A stretch of DNA of 64,000 nt from Nocardioides marmotae (GTDB lineage: Bacteria; Actinomycetota; Actinomycetes; Propionibacteriales; Nocardioidaceae): the NCBI RefSeq assembly GCF_013177455.1, contig NZ_CP053660.1, forward strand, positions 372,001-436,000. Direction: 5' to 3'. The notes below the pieces were generated by a model. That model had not been told where the DNA came from and searched no databases. It was given only the letters and a program-made list of their open reading frames with translations. Shown one piece after another: positions 37,996-46,672 of this stretch (its first letter is position 1; every line of letters begins with the position of its first letter). Position numbers and translations under genes: made by a program.

Positions 37996-38748
37996 ATGAG
38001 CACGCTGACCCGGGGACCGCTGCCGGCCTCGGTGTACTGGCGCCGACGCCTGGTCCTGCTCACGGTCGCGCTGGTCCTGGTGCTGGGGATCGGCAAGCTG
38101 CTGGGCGGCGGCGACGGGTCCGACCCCGGCCGGGCCGCCCCGGCCGCCGCGGACGCCAGCCCCACCGCCACCGTGACCCTGACCCCCACCCCGGACGCCG
38201 AGGTGCCCGAGGAGACGAGGCCCACCCAGGGGAGCGGCAACGGGAACGGCAACGGGAAGGGCAAGAAGGGCCGGCCCGGGCAGGCGACGACCACCGAACC
38301 GGTGCTGGCGGCCCCTGCGGGCCGCTGCGACGGCGCCGACGTCGCGGTCACCCCCGAGGTCTCCAAGGCGATCGCCGGGCGCGACGTGACCGTCGTGCTC
38401 AACGTCCGCACGATCACCACGCCGGCGTGCACCTGGCGGGTCAACCGCGGCAACGTCACCCTGTCGATCACCTCCGGCCGCGACGGCATCTGGTCGACGA
38501 GGACCTGCGGCCGGGCGCTGCCGGGCGACGACATCGTGGTCCGCAACAACGTCACCACCGCCGTCCCGGTCACCTGGAACGCCGCGCGCATGGACGACGA
38601 CTGCACCCGGATCACCGAGTGGGCGATGCCCGGCTACTACCACGCGACGGCCGCGGCGCTCGGCGGCGAGCCCAGCGACGTGCAGTTCGAGCTCAAGGCG
38701 CCGGTCGCCGCGACGGTCACCAAGACCGCCGAGCCCCGACGCCGCTGA
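37996..38748 (+). CDS. Single-pass membrane-anchored extracytoplasmic protein
   Basis: A 250-residue protein with one N-terminal transmembrane helix (about residues 17-34, LVLLTVALVLVLGIGKLL), a long Thr/Pro/Gly/Lys-rich spacer (about 40-95, with GNGNGNGKGKKGR), and a compact extracytoplasmic domain (about 100-245) with four cysteines that could pair. It corresponds by position to the small membrane protein between mutY and disA in mycobacteria. A TAACCT -10 (37983-37988) precedes the ATG by 7 bases. The domain resembles actinobacterial DUF4232-type beta folds, but I cannot confirm this. Function unknown. Confidence 0.75.
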   Translation: MSTLTRGPLPASVYWRRRLVLLTVALVLVLGIGKLLGGGDGSDPGRAAPAAADASPTATVTLTPTPDAEVPEETRPTQGSGNGNGNGKGKKGRPGQATTTEPVLAAPAGRCDGADVAVTPEVSKAIAGRDVTVVLNVRTITTPACTWRVNRGNVTLSITSGRDGIWSTRTCGRALPGDDIVVRNNVTTAVPVTWNAARMDDDCTRITEWAMPGYYHATAAALGGEPSDVQFELKAPVAATVTKTAEPRRR

Positions 38749-38757
38749 GCCGCTAGC

Positions 38758-39843
38758 TCAGACGTACCGCTCGAGGATCGTGGACTCGGCGAGGCGAGAG
38801 AGTCCCTCGCGCACCGAGCGGGCGCGCAGCTCGCCGACGCCGTCGACGGCCTGGAGGTCGTCGATGCCGGCCGAGAGCAGCTTCTGCAGGGTGCCGAAGT
38901 GCTCCACCAGCCGGTCGACGACCGCGGCGGGCAGCCGGGGGACCTTGGCGAGCAGCCGGTAGCCACGCGGGGCGACCGCGCCGTCGAGGTGCTCGGCGGT
39001 GCCGAGGCCCAGGACGCGGGCGGTCGAGGCCGGGTCGACCAGCTCGGTGGGGGAGAGCGCCTCGAGCTTGGCGATGACGTCCTCGGGGCTCTTGCTGCGC
39101 TTGCCGGAGGGCAGGTAGTCGCGGATGACCAGCTCGCGCTCGGCGTCCACGCCGGTCACCAGCTCCTCGAGCTGGAGGCTGAGCAGGCGGCCGTCGGTGC
39201 CGAGCTCGAGCACGTAGTCCTCGATCTCGCGCGCGATCCGGATGACCATCTCCAGGCGCTGGGCGACGACCGCGACGTCGCGGACGGTGACCAGGTCCTC
39301 GATCTCCAGCGCCGAGAGCGTGGAGGCGACCTCGTCCAGCCGCAGCTTGTAGCGCTCCAGGGTCGCCAGCGCCTGATTCGCGCGGGACAGGATCTGGCCG
39401 GAGTCCTCCAGCACGTGGCGGGTCTCGCCGACGTAGGCCGCGATGATCTGCATCGACTGCGACACCGAGATCACCGGGAAGCCGGTCTGCCGGGCGACCC
39501 GGTCCGCGGTGCGGTGGCGGGTGCCGGTCTCCTCCGACGGGATCGTGTGGTCGGGCATCAGGTGCACGGCCGCGCGCAGGATGCGGGTGAGGTCCTTGTC
39601 GACGATGATGCCGCCGTCCATCTTGGCCAGCTCGCGCAGGCCGGTGGCGGTGAAGGGGACGTCGAGGACGAAGCCGCCGGTGGAGATCGACTCCACCACC
39701 TTGTCGTTGCCCAGCACGATCAGCGCGCCGGTGCGCCCGCGCAGGATCCGCTCGAGCCCGTCGCGCATGGCGGTGCCCGGCGCGATCGAGGCGAGCGTGG
39801 CGCGCAGGCGGAGGACGTCGTCGGAGCGGTCGGTGGCCACCAC
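38758..39843 (-). CDS. disA: DNA integrity scanning diadenylate cyclase
   Basis: Makes cyclic di-AMP from two ATP while scanning DNA; octameric. The DAC domain (residues ~1-145) has the RHR motif at 109-111 (GTRHRTADRV), a helical spine in the middle, and a C-terminal helix-hairpin-helix domain (LQAVDGVGELRARSVREGL). The usual DGA active-site motif reads DGG at residues 76-78 (KMDGGIIVD). Length is 361, normal. GTG 39843 has GAGGAGGA upstream. It lies downstream of radA on the same strand, 58 bp apart; RadA is a known partner and inhibitor of DisA. Confidence 0.95.
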   Translation of the reverse strand: MVATDRSDDVLRLRATLASIAPGTAMRDGLERILRGRTGALIVLGNDKVVESISTGGFVLDVPFTATGLRELAKMDGGIIVDKDLTRILRAAVHLMPDHTIPSEETGTRHRTADRVARQTGFPVISVSQSMQIIAAYVGETRHVLEDSGQILSRANQALATLERYKLRLDEVASTLSALEIEDLVTVRDVAVVAQRLEMVIRIAREIEDYVLELGTDGRLLSLQLEELVTGVDAERELVIRDYLPSGKRSKSPEDVIAKLEALSPTELVDPASTARVLGLGTAEHLDGAVAPRGYRLLAKVPRLPAAVVDRLVEHFGTLQKLLSAGIDDLQAVDGVGELRARSVREGLSRLAESTILERYV

Positions 39844-39901
39844 GCGTGTCCTCCTCGGGTGCGGGTCGTGCAGGCGGGTGCAGCCTAAGCGACGACCGGC
39901 G

Positions 39902-41320
39902 TCAGTCCCCCATGGACGGCTGGCGACGCGCCTGGCGAGCCGTCAGGCCGAGGTGCAGCAGCGCGCCGAGCACCGAGGGGACCTCGACGACCTGCATCCC
40001 CTCGACCGTCCGGGGCTGCTCGGCCCGCGGGTCGATCGGGGCGCCGGCGGGGCGCGGGACGAGCGCGGTGGTGAACCCGAGCCGCGCCGCCTCGCCGAGG
40101 CGTACGTCGAGGTCGCGGACCCGGCGCAGCTCCCCGGAGAGGCCGATCTCGCCCATCGCCACCACGCCGGCCGGCGGCGGGGTGCCCAGCGTGGCGGAGG
40201 CGAGGGCGATCGCGATCGCGAGGTCGGCCGACGGGTCGTGGAGCCGGGCGCCGCCGACGGTCGAGGCGAAGACGTCGTGGGTGACCAGGCGCAGCCCGAC
40301 GTGCTGCTGGAGGACGGCGAGGACCATCGCGAGCCGGGAGGAGTCCAGCCCCGAGGTCGTCCGCCGGGGGCGCTCCTGCGCCGAGAGCGTGGCCAGGGCC
40401 TGGACCTCGGCGAGCAGGGGACGCCGGCCCTCCATCGTGACCGCGACGCAGGTGCCGGCGACGCCGGCGTGGTGGTGCTCGACGAAGAGGCCGGTCGGGT
40501 CGGCGACCGCGGTGATCCCCTCGGGGCCGAGGTCGAAGCAGCCGACCTCGTCGACGGGGCCGAACCGGTTCTTCATCGCCCGGACCATCCGGAAGCGGGA
40601 GTCGCGGTCGCCCTCGAAGTGGAGCACCACGTCGACGAGGTGCTCGAGCACACGGGGGCCGGCGATCGAGCCCTCCTTGGTCACGTGGCCCACCAGCACC
40701 GTGGTGATGCCGCGGGTCTTGGCCATCCGGATCAGGGCGGCGGAGACCTCCTTGACCTGGGTGACCCCGCCGGGGGCGCCCTCGACGTCGCCGGCGGCGA
40801 TCGTCTGCACCGAGTCGACGACCAGCAGCGTGGGGCGGACCTCCTCGACGTGGGTCAGCACCGCGCCGAGGTCGGTCTCCGCGGCGAGGTAGAGCTGGTC
40901 GTGGACGCCGCCGGTGCGGTCGGCGCGCAGCCGGACCTGCGAGGCCGACTCCTCGCCGGTGACGTAGAGCGTGCGGTGCTGGTAGCGCGCGGTCTGGGCG
41001 GCCACCTCGAGCAGCAGCGTGCTCTTGCCGACGCCCGGCTCGCCGGCCAGCAGGATCGCTGCACCGGGCACGAGGCCGCCGCCGAGCACGCGGTCGAGCT
41101 CGGGGACCCCGCTGGTGCGGTGGGCGGCGTCCTCCACCGCCACCTGCCCGATCGGCCGCGCCGGGGCGGTCACCGGACCGGCGGCCCGGCGCGAGGCCGG
41201 CGCGAGCGCGGCCTCCGCGACCGAGCCCCAGGCCTGGCACTCCCCGCAGCGGCCGACCCACTTGGCGGCCTCCCAGCCGCACTCGCTGCACCGGTAGGTC
41301 GGGCGTGGTGGCTTCGGCAT
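39902..41320 (-). CDS. radA: DNA repair protein RadA (Sms)
   Basis: A RecA-like branch-migration helicase acting in recombination. The N-terminal C4 zinc finger (CSECGWEAAKWVGRCGEC), Walker A GEPGVGKST, the RadA-specific KNRFG (AMKNRFGPVDEVG) and the C-terminal Lon-protease-like domain (VGLSGELRRVRDLDVRLGEA) are all present. It has 472 residues. ATG 41320 is preferred over the longer frame because the zinc finger begins there and TAGCGT lies 7 bases before it on this strand. It probably forms an operon with disA. Confidence 0.96.
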   Translation of the reverse strand: MPKPPRPTYRCSECGWEAAKWVGRCGECQAWGSVAEAALAPASRRAAGPVTAPARPIGQVAVEDAAHRTSGVPELDRVLGGGLVPGAAILLAGEPGVGKSTLLLEVAAQTARYQHRTLYVTGEESASQVRLRADRTGGVHDQLYLAAETDLGAVLTHVEEVRPTLLVVDSVQTIAAGDVEGAPGGVTQVKEVSAALIRMAKTRGITTVLVGHVTKEGSIAGPRVLEHLVDVVLHFEGDRDSRFRMVRAMKNRFGPVDEVGCFDLGPEGITAVADPTGLFVEHHHAGVAGTCVAVTMEGRRPLLAEVQALATLSAQERPRRTTSGLDSSRLAMVLAVLQQHVGLRLVTHDVFASTVGGARLHDPSADLAIAIALASATLGTPPPAGVVAMGEIGLSGELRRVRDLDVRLGEAARLGFTTALVPRPAGAPIDPRAEQPRTVEGMQVVEVPSVLGALLHLGLTARQARRQPSMGD

Positions 41321-41425
41321 GCCCCGAACGCTAGGCGAGGCCACCGACAACCCCGCGGAGGCCGTCGCCGACACCGCGGAGGGCCTCACCCGGACGGAGG
41401 GGGAACGCGGGCGGCGGACCGCCGT

Positions 41426-41482
41426 TATATTGCTTTGGAACGATCCAGACGTCGATCCCAGACGTCGATCCCGGACGTCCGG
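41426..41482 (+). promoter_or_regulatory. Promoter with tandem GACGTC operators before the LacI gene
   Basis: TATATT (41426-41431) is a strong -10. It is followed by CCAGACGTCGAT at 41445-41456, the same 12 bases at 41458-41469 (13-bp period) and the perfect palindrome CCGGACGTCCGG at 41471-41482. All three share a GACGTC core. Their place between the promoter and GTG 41524 fits an autorepressor operator of the LacI protein encoded next, by analogy with LacI-family sites (inference). Confidence 0.6.
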
Positions 41483-41523
41483 TCCGGACACGTGGTGGAC
41501 GCACAGCGGAGTCGGAGGTCGAG

Positions 41524-42576
41524 GTGGCGCGGATCCCCGGGCGACAGCCCACGGCCCCGCCGACCCTCGCCGACGTCGCGGAGCGGGCCGGGGTGTCCCG
41601 CCAGACCGTCTCGAACGCCGTCAACAACCCCGACCTGCTGCGCGCCGACACGCTGCTGCGCGTGCAGGAGGCGATCGAGGAGCTCGGCTACCTGCCGAAC
41701 CGCGCCGCGCGCAACCTGCGCACCCGCGCCTCGCACCTGGTCGGCCTGCGGATCAACCCGGTGCAGGAGGGCACGGCGAGCGCGATCATGGACCGCTTCG
41801 TGCACTCCCTGGTCGAGACCTCCCGCGAGGCCGGCAAGCACGTGCTGCTCTTCGCCGGCGACCCGCTCGACCCGCTCGCCGGGTACGACGACCTGCTGCG
41901 CTCGACCGCGGTGGACGCCTTCGTCGTCACCGACACCTATCTCGGCAACCCGCAGGCCGCCTGGCTGGGCGCGCGCCGCGCGCCGTTCGTGGCGTTCGGG
42001 CGGCCCTGGGACAACCCGGCGGCCAACCACCCGTGGGTCGACGTCGACGGCGCCGCCGGCTGCGAGCTGGCCACCAGCCACCTGCTCGACCAGGGCCACG
42101 AGCGGATCGCCTGGATCGGCTGGCGCAAGGACTCCTGGATCGGCGAGGACCGCCGCTCCGGCTGGACCCGCGCCCTGCGCGCCCGCGGCCTCTCGACCAC
42201 CGGCCTGGCCTCGCGGGTCGAGGACACCGTCGCCTCCGGCCGCGGCGCGAGCGCCGTGCTTCTCGACGAGGCGCGCCCCACCGGCTTCGTCTGCGCCTCC
42301 GACACCCTCGCGATGGGCGTGCTGCACACCCTCGCCGAGCGCGGGCTGGTCGCCGGGCGCGACGTCGCGGTCGTCGGGTTCGACGACTCCCAGGTCGCCC
42401 AGGTGGTGCCGCCCGGCCTGACCTCGGTGCGCCAGCCGCTCGAGGAGGTCGCCGTCGAGGTGGTCAAGGCGCTCGAGGGGCTGCTCGCGCACCCGCCGGC
42501 CGTCGGCCCCGGCGTGCTGCTCACCCCGACGCTCACCGTGCGGGGCTCGTCCTCCGCGGTCGGCTTCGGCACCTGA
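41524..42576 (+). CDS. LacI-family transcriptional regulator
   Basis: A 350-residue repressor with an N-terminal HTH and hinge helix (PTLADVAERAGVSRQTVSNAVNN, then LPNRAARNLRT) and a periplasmic-binding-like ligand domain (DAFVVTDTYLG, FGRPWDNPAANHPWVDVDG, VVGFDDSQVAQVVPPGLTSV). GTG 41524 has GGAGG upstream. The 53 bp before it carry repeated GACGTC-centred sequences, possibly its own operators. No sugar transporter or hydrolase is adjacent, so its targets lie elsewhere or it regulates itself only; the ligand is unknown. Confidence 0.9.
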   Translation: MARIPGRQPTAPPTLADVAERAGVSRQTVSNAVNNPDLLRADTLLRVQEAIEELGYLPNRAARNLRTRASHLVGLRINPVQEGTASAIMDRFVHSLVETSREAGKHVLLFAGDPLDPLAGYDDLLRSTAVDAFVVTDTYLGNPQAAWLGARRAPFVAFGRPWDNPAANHPWVDVDGAAGCELATSHLLDQGHERIAWIGWRKDSWIGEDRRSGWTRALRARGLSTTGLASRVEDTVASGRGASAVLLDEARPTGFVCASDTLAMGVLHTLAERGLVAGRDVAVVGFDDSQVAQVVPPGLTSVRQPLEEVAVEVVKALEGLLAHPPAVGPGVLLTPTLTVRGSSSAVGFGT

Positions 42577-42591
42577 GCCCGAGAAGACCGC

Positions 42592-43269
42592 TCAGAAGGT
42601 GCGCCACCACAGGTTGACGGCGTAGTCGACCGAGGTGCCCTCGTGCTCGGCCAGCACCTGCTCGGCCACGCTCGTGGGCAGCTCGATCCGCACGACCGCC
42701 TCGAGGTCCTCGCGCGAGGAGAAGGACCAGCCGACGTCGAGCGGCACGCGGGTCCACCCCTGCTGCGCCCAGAAGCGCTCGACGACCGCGGGCTCGGGCA
42801 GGTGCGGGAAGCCGCGGCGGAACCACCGGCCGAAGGTCGAGCGGGAGGCGTCGTTGTCGATGACGAACGCGGTCCCCCCGCGGCGTACGACGCGGGCGAC
42901 CTCGGCGAGGCCGGGCTCGCAGCCGGGGCCGAAGAAGTAGGCCCACCGCGCGTGGAGCACGTCCACGGAGCCGTCGGGCAGGGGCACGGCCTGCGCGGTG
43001 CCCTGCTCGACCGAGACGTTCCCCAGCCGTCGCGTACGTCGCCGGGCCAGCGCGACGAGGTCGGGGTGCGGCTCCACGCCGACGACGCGGGCGGCCGTGG
43101 CGGCGAACCGCGGCAGGTGGAACCCCGTGCCGCAGCCGAGGTCGAGCACGGTCCGCCCGGCCCAGGGGGCGACCGCGGCCATCGCGGCCTCGATCCGGCC
43201 GTCGGGGTCGACGGCGCGGTTCTCGGTCTCGTAGGTCGCGGTGTGGTGCCAGATGTTCGGGCTCGGCAC
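42592..43269 (-). CDS. Class I SAM-dependent methyltransferase
   Basis: A 225-residue methyltransferase with the SAM motif VLDLGCGTGFHLPRF (residues ~48-62), motif II-like VVGVEPHPDLVALA and PDGSVDVLHARWAYF. The N-terminus starts PSPNIWHHTATYETENRAVDP, typical of a small actinobacterial group annotated only as methyltransferase. GTG 43269 is the best start, 27 bp after the glyoxalase-like gene; the frame is open further up within that gene. The pair probably forms one transcript. Substrate unknown. Confidence 0.85.
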   Translation of the reverse strand: MPSPNIWHHTATYETENRAVDPDGRIEAAMAAVAPWAGRTVLDLGCGTGFHLPRFAATAARVVGVEPHPDLVALARRRTRRLGNVSVEQGTAQAVPLPDGSVDVLHARWAYFFGPGCEPGLAEVARVVRRGGTAFVIDNDASRSTFGRWFRRGFPHLPEPAVVERFWAQQGWTRVPLDVGWSFSSREDLEAVVRIELPTSVAEQVLAEHEGTSVDYAVNLWWRTF

Positions 43270-43295
43270 CGCGCCCGGCGGGACCGCCGCCTGGT

Positions 43296-43934
43296 TCAGA
43301 GGCGGACCAGGCCGTTCGGGGTGGCGATCTGGGCGGCGATGATGCCGGGCGTGCCGTGCGGGGCGACCCAGTCGACCTTGACGTCCTCGAGCGGCGCGTC
43401 GACCGACTGGCCGAGCCACTCGCTGACCCGCTGCGGGTCGCCGGCGATCTCCAGGCAGGCCAGCGACCAGTCGGGGGACGCGCCGGCCGACGGGTGCAGC
43501 TCGGTGGGGCTCTCCCACTGGACGAAGAACGGCAGCTGCGGGTCGGAGATCAGCCCGTTGACGCCGATCTGCTTCCAGCGCAGCTCGGTGCCGTCGGGGC
43601 GGTGCCGGTTGCCCTGCGCGGCGTGGCGGCCCAGCCGCTCCTCGAGGGGCGTGATGTCGGGGACGGCCACGACCCAGCCCAGCCAGCCGCCGCCGAGGGC
43701 GGAGCGGGCGCGGACGGCCTGCCCGAAGGGGGCCTTGTCCGAGGCGGGGTGGTCGAGGGCCTCGACGATCTCGAGGTAGGTGCCCCCGTCGAGGGCGAGG
43801 GTCATGTTCCGGGTGCCGAAGCGCGGGTGCACGCCTCCGTCACTGAACTCCCGGCCGAGCAGTCCCCCGATGCGCTGGGCGGTGCTGGCCAGGCCATCGG
43901 GTCCTGCGGCGTACGACAGATGGTCCAGGCGCAT
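43296..43934 (-). CDS. Glyoxalase-like (VOC) domain protein
   Basis: A 212-residue protein of the vicinal-oxygen-chelate superfamily, glyoxalase-like branch. It begins MRLDHLSYAAGPDGLAST, where the early His is a metal-ligand candidate, followed by GTRNMTLALDGGTYLEIVEAL with the C-terminal Glu ligand of the first module. The second half (SLACLEIAGDPQRV) looks like a degenerate second module. No catalytic chemistry can be assigned. The methyltransferase follows 27 bp downstream on the same strand. Confidence 0.8.
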   Translation of the reverse strand: MRLDHLSYAAGPDGLASTAQRIGGLLGREFSDGGVHPRFGTRNMTLALDGGTYLEIVEALDHPASDKAPFGQAVRARSALGGGWLGWVVAVPDITPLEERLGRHAAQGNRHRPDGTELRWKQIGVNGLISDPQLPFFVQWESPTELHPSAGASPDWSLACLEIAGDPQRVSEWLGQSVDAPLEDVKVDWVAPHGTPGIIAAQIATPNGLVRL

Positions 43935-44013
43935 GTCGGCATTGTGCGTGAGTGGCGCGGGTCACCGCGACACTGGGGTCACGGTCTCTTGACGTCGAGA
44001 GGTCTGGTGTGCC

Positions 44014-44030
44014 CCACGGCTCGTCCGTGG
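44014..44030 (-). terminator. Possible terminator hairpin
   Basis: CCACGG (44014-44019) and CCGTGG (44025-44030) form a 6-bp stem with a 5-base loop, 19 bp beyond the stop of the Cys-rich gene on the minus strand. It is short and has no U-tract, so the call is weak. The rest of the 43935-44048 gap shows nothing clear. Confidence 0.35.
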
Positions 44031-44048
44031 CCTCTTCCGCGGCCCGGC

Positions 44049-44837
44049 TCAGGACGGGCTGGCGGGGTGGATCGCGAGGGCGGAGCGGGAGCGGACGTGC
44101 GCCTCGCAGTGCCGGGCCAGCTCGTCGTACGCCGCCTGGCCGACGAGGGCGACCAGCTCGGCCGCGGAGGTGAGGTAGAGCGGCTCGACGGCGACGTGGG
44201 CCTCGGTGTTGCCGGTGCAGTACCAGTCCAGGTCGTGGCCGCCGGGGCCCCAGCCGCGCCGGTCGTACTCGCCGATCGAGACCTCGGTGTAGCTGGTGCC
44301 GTCGGGGCGCTCGACGTCGCGGAACGTGCGGCGGATCGGGAGCTGCCAGCACACGTCGGGCTTGGTCTCGAGCGGGTTGCGGCCCAGGACGTAGGCCAGG
44401 GCGTGCAGGGCGCAGCCGGCGCCGCCGCTGCCGGGCCCGCCGGCGGTCGGCGCGAAGTCGGGGCGGTTGTGGAAGACGCAGGCCTGCTGGCCGTCGACCA
44501 CGACGGTCAGCGTCTTGCGCTCGCCCTCGTCGTCGACCTCGACCCAGTCCGAGCGCTCGACGGCGCGGCCGGCGGGCTTGAGCTGCCACAGGTCCTCGTC
44601 GAGCTGGTCGACGAACCCGGCGACCCGCTCCTCGTCGGCCTCGTCGGCGAAGTGCGCCCCCAGCGTGCAGCAGCCGACGTCGGGTGCGTCGGCGTAGATG
44701 CCGGCGCACCCGCTGCCGAAGATGCAGGTGTAGGCCGAGGTCAGCCAGGTCAGGTCGGCGCGGATCACCTCGGAGGGGTCCGCGGGGTTGGCGAACTCCA
44801 CCCAGGCCCGGGGAAAGTCGAGGTCCACTTCCGGCAC
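44049..44837 (-). CDS. Conserved Cys-rich cytoplasmic protein, function unknown
   Basis: A 262-residue soluble protein I cannot assign. It has eleven or so cysteines in conserved-looking settings: [45 protein letters not shown] and WYCTGN. The C-x5-C...CC pattern recalls metal (Fe/Zn)-binding YkgJ-type proteins, but spacing differs. GTG 44837 is chosen because TACCCT lies 7 bases before it on this strand (leaderless); an ATG at 44873 would overlap the start codon of the divergent Ppx/GppA gene. It is probably a metal- or cluster-binding protein (inference). Confidence 0.75.
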   Translation of the reverse strand: MPEVDLDFPRAWVEFANPADPSEVIRADLTWLTSAYTCIFGSGCAGIYADAPDVGCCTLGAHFADEADEERVAGFVDQLDEDLWQLKPAGRAVERSDWVEVDDEGERKTLTVVVDGQQACVFHNRPDFAPTAGGPGSGGAGCALHALAYVLGRNPLETKPDVCWQLPIRRTFRDVERPDGTSYTEVSIGEYDRRGWGPGGHDLDWYCTGNTEAHVAVEPLYLTSAAELVALVGQAAYDELARHCEAHVRSRSALAIHPASPS

Positions 44838-44871
44838 GAGCGTCAGGGTACGGGCGGGTACGTTGGCGAGC

Positions 44872-45813
44872 ATGCGCCTGGGCGTCCTGGACATCGGCTC
44901 CAACACCGGCCACCTGCTGGTCGTCGACGCCCACGGTGGTGCGCCGCCGCTGCCGGCGAGCTCGTTCAAGCGGCCGCTGCGCCTGGCCGAGCACCTCGAC
45001 GCGGTCGGCGCCGTCGGCCCGGCCGGGGTCGACGCGCTGGCGGCGTTCACCGCGGAGGCGGTCGTCGTCGCCGAGGAGAAGGGCTGCGAGGACATGCTGG
45101 CGTTCGCGACCTCGGCGGTGCGCGACGCGACGAACTCCGACGCGGTCCTGCGGCACGTCCGGGAGCGCACCGGGGTCGACATCGGGGTGCTCTCGGGTGA
45201 GGACGAGGCCCGGCTGACCTTCCTGGCGGTGCGCCGGTGGTTCGGCTGGTCGGCGGGGCGGCTGGCGGTCTTCGACATCGGCGGCGGCTCCCTGGAGATC
45301 GCCGCGGGCTCCGAGGAGGCGCCGGACGTCGCCTGGTCGCTGCCGCTCGGGGCGGCCCGGCTGGCCCGCACCCGGCTGGCGGGCGGGTCGGTCTCGGAGG
45401 AGACCGTCCGGACGCTGCGCAAGCAGGTGCGCGCCGAGATCGCCCGCGACGCGGGCCAGCTGCTGCGCGCCGGGCGCCCCGATCGGGCCGCGGCGACCTC
45501 GAAGACCTTCCGCTCCCTCGCGCGGATCTGCGGGGCCGCCCCGTCCGCGGACGGGCCGCTGGTGCCCCGCTCGCTGCCGCTGGACGTCCTGCGCGCCTGG
45601 GTGCCGAAGCTGGCCGCGATGCAGACCCAGGAGCTGGCCGCGCTCCCGGGCGTCTCCGCGAGCCGGGCGCACCAGGTCGTGCCCGGCGCGCTGGTGGCCG
45701 AGGCGTGCATGGACATCTTCGACCTGCCCGCGCTCGAGGTCTGCCCGTGGGCGCTGCGCGAGGGCGTCATCCTCGACCGGCTCGACTCGCTGAGCGTCCT
45801 GGGGCCGCAGTGA
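44872..45813 (+). CDS. Ppx/GppA-family phosphatase
   Basis: A 313-residue exopolyphosphatase/pppGpp phosphatase family protein (ASKHA fold). The two phosphate loops are [18 protein letters not shown] at the N-terminus and [15 protein letters not shown] near residues 130-144; [13 protein letters not shown] lies between. Short actinobacterial members like this one lack the HD-like C-terminal domain of E. coli Ppx. ATG 44872 follows TACGTT (44859-44864) by 7 bases. Its stop overlaps the next gene. It opens a block with the same order as mycobacterial ppx1...proC. Confidence 0.92.
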   Translation: MRLGVLDIGSNTGHLLVVDAHGGAPPLPASSFKRPLRLAEHLDAVGAVGPAGVDALAAFTAEAVVVAEEKGCEDMLAFATSAVRDATNSDAVLRHVRERTGVDIGVLSGEDEARLTFLAVRRWFGWSAGRLAVFDIGGGSLEIAAGSEEAPDVAWSLPLGAARLARTRLAGGSVSEETVRTLRKQVRAEIARDAGQLLRAGRPDRAAATSKTFRSLARICGAAPSADGPLVPRSLPLDVLRAWVPKLAAMQTQELAALPGVSASRAHQVVPGALVAEACMDIFDLPALEVCPWALREGVILDRLDSLSVLGPQ

Positions 45814-46601
45814 CCGGCCTGCGGGTCTCGCTGTCCACCTCCTCGGTCTACCCCGAGACGGCCGCGCACGCCTTCGGGTGGGCGGCCCGGCTGGGCTACG
45901 ACGCCGTCGAGGTGATGGTGGCGCTGGACAAGGTCAGCCAGGACCCGGCGGCGGTCCGACGGCTCTCCGAGCACCACGGACTGCCGGTCTCGGCGATCCA
46001 CGCCCCGACCCTGCTGTTCACCCAGCGGGTCTGGGGCACCGAGCCCTGGGCCAAGCTCCAGCGCTCGGCCGAGATGGCGCACGAGGTCGGGGCCGACGTG
46101 GTCGTGGTCCACCCGCCGTTCCGCTGGCAGAAGGAGTACGCCGCCGGCTTCGTCGACGGCATCGCCGCGCTGGAGGAGTCCACCGGCATCGCGTTCGCGG
46201 TGGAGAACATGTACCCCTGGCGGGCCAGCCAGCGGCGCGGCGTGGAGATGTACCTGCCCGGGCGGGACCCCTCGACCGAGCCCTACGCCAACACCGTCAT
46301 CGACCTCTCCCACGCCGCCATCGCCCACGACGACCCCATCGCCATGGCCGAGCGACTCGGCGACCGGTTGCGGCACGTCCACCTGACCGACGGCACCGGC
46401 TCGGCCAAGGACGAGCACCTCGTGCCGGGTCGCGGGTCGATGGACGCCGCCGGGTTCCTGCGCCACCTGGTCGGTGCCGGCTTCTCCGGGGAGGTCGTCC
46501 TGGAGATCAACACCCGCCGGTGCAGCACCCGCGAGGAGCGCGAGGCCGACCTGCGCGAGTCGCTGGAGTTCGCCCGCGAGCACCTCGCCGTCCGCGCCTG
46601 A
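45810..46601 (+). CDS. Sugar phosphate isomerase/epimerase (xylose isomerase-like TIM barrel)
   Basis: A 263-residue AP-endonuclease-2/xylose-isomerase-like TIM barrel. Metal-site residues are suggested by [18 protein letters not shown] (Glu), [20 protein letters not shown] and EVVLEINTR (Glu). The GTG at 45810 overlaps the upstream stop (GTGA), so it is co-expressed with the Ppx/GppA protein, as in mycobacteria. The actual substrate is unknown; the label reflects the fold only. Confidence 0.86.
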   Translation: MTGLRVSLSTSSVYPETAAHAFGWAARLGYDAVEVMVALDKVSQDPAAVRRLSEHHGLPVSAIHAPTLLFTQRVWGTEPWAKLQRSAEMAHEVGADVVVVHPPFRWQKEYAAGFVDGIAALEESTGIAFAVENMYPWRASQRRGVEMYLPGRDPSTEPYANTVIDLSHAAIAHDDPIAMAERLGDRLRHVHLTDGTGSAKDEHLVPGRGSMDAAGFLRHLVGAGFSGEVVLEINTRRCSTREEREADLRESLEFAREHLAVRA

Positions 46602-46672
46602 GCCCGACCCGCTCCGCGCGCCTGGTGGCCGACCGCTTGCCAGCGGCGGCCCGGGGGCGCACCGTGGCGACC

